A program made the position numbers and the translations under genes. A stretch of 24,947 nt of DNA from CAZOVB01 sp964583095 (lineage in GTDB: Bacteria; Planctomycetota; Phycisphaerae; SM23-33): contig CAZOVB010000065.1 of the NCBI GenBank assembly GCA_964583095.1, positions 1 through 24,947 of the forward strand, given 5' to 3'. Positions 24,589-24,947 of the stretch are shown here, in pieces. The notes beneath the pieces are model-generated. The model made no database searches, had not been told where the DNA came from, and worked only from the letters and a program-made list of their open reading frames with translations. The first letter of the stretch is position 1. Every line of letters begins with the position of its first letter.

Positions 24589-24947
24589 CTAAACGCCCGC
24601 AGCAGCGGGAACTTCTTTCGGCGGGGGCAGTTGCGGGATCTGATCCTCGGGAATCTCCGAGAGCTTTTTCGGCTTGATCTCCTCGCCCAGCATCAGCCGG
24701 TACACGTCGGTATTCTCCAGAATGTCGCGTACCTGTTCGCTCCCCGGGCCCCAGGCATAGATGGGCACAAAGGAGTTGGTATGACTCTTGGTAGCCCAAC
24801 TGACCTTGGGGACCTCTCCCCTTCGGCCGGCGGGATTTTCGATGCGCAGCCCGCCGGTTTCATGGTCTGCGGTGACAATCACCAACGTATCCCGGCGTTT
24901 TGCGGCCCAGTTCATGACGACACGAGCGGCGCGGTCGAACTCCAGTG
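24589..24947 (-). CDS. Alkaline phosphatase, C-terminal part
   Basis: The gene runs off the right edge; about 119 C-terminal codons are visible, the frame staying open to the edge (LEFDRAARVVMNWA). The metal-binding TADHETGGL motif and HTNSFVPIYAWGPG, with another metal-binding His, are the hallmarks of the PhoA-type alkaline phosphatase family. These enzymes release phosphate from monoesters outside the cytoplasm. The tail ends in a Pro-rich stretch (EDQIPQLPPPKEVP) beyond the normal fold. The signal peptide and active Ser lie outside the window. Whether it belongs to a phosphate-starvation regulon cannot be seen. Confidence 0.9.
   Translation of the reverse strand, partial: LEFDRAARVVMNWAAKRRDTLVIVTADHETGGLRIENPAGRRGEVPKVSWATKSHTNSFVPIYAWGPGSEQVRDILENTDVYRLMLGEEIKPKKLSEIPEDQIPQLPPPKEVPAAAGV

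Noticed and set aside
1..24947. CRISPR, tRNA, rRNA, phage or transposon content
   Set aside because: No spaced direct repeats, cloverleaf-like segments, rRNA signatures, integrase or transposase were seen on either strand.

Overview
The window looks like part of a planctomycete chromosome, most likely Phycisphaerae or a relative. The pointers are high GC, a greatly enlarged SecA (1228 aa) with a Cys-rich insert, a propeller protein with three CxxCH haem sites resembling hydrazine synthase alpha, a TIGR03790-type exported protein, many secreted proteins of unknown role, and TTG starts behind good Shine-Dalgarno sites. This is inference from protein content; there is no rRNA or other phylogenetic marker. 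I saw no tRNA, rRNA, CRISPR array, transposase or phage gene.

Layout. 1-645 is a gene-poor edge with small GC-rich palindromes. 646-2765 (minus) is a two-gene NAD salvage operon, pncB then pncA. 2866-3696 (plus) is a stand-alone ABC ATPase, facing a minus-strand helical protein (3763-4626) with a flagellin-like first 20 residues. 4963-7801 (plus) is an iron unit: feoB plus a small FeoB-associated Cys-rich membrane protein, with a perfect palindrome upstream. 7813-15021 (minus) holds secA, a 76-aa SEC-C protein, carA and an exported M28 peptidase with a C-terminal PDZ domain. 15229-16347 (plus) is a Gfo/Idh/MocA oxidoreductase, separated by a classic bidirectional terminator from a cold-shock protein gene (16422-16622, minus) that has a strong promoter and a leader of about 190 nt. 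The divergent promoter on the other side drives a two-gene unit of exported proteins (17000-21047): an unknown protein with a possible degenerate glycosidase-like module, and the propeller plus c-haem protein. Then come an alpha/beta-hydrolase lipoprotein (minus), a TIGR03790-type protein (plus), a small helical protein (plus) and the C-terminal end of an alkaline phosphatase (minus) running off the window.

How the genes fit together. PncA and PncB convert nicotinamide to nicotinate mononucleotide for NAD. FeoB and its small partner import ferrous iron. SecA powers export of the many proteins here with signal peptides. The rest is mixed housekeeping and envelope content, and I see no defence or mobile system. 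The most unusual items are the architecture of SecA (five repeats of about 62 residues plus a Cys-rich insert), the 170-residue hydrophilic insert in FeoB, and the regulatory DNA between the cold-shock gene and the exported cytochrome-like operon.
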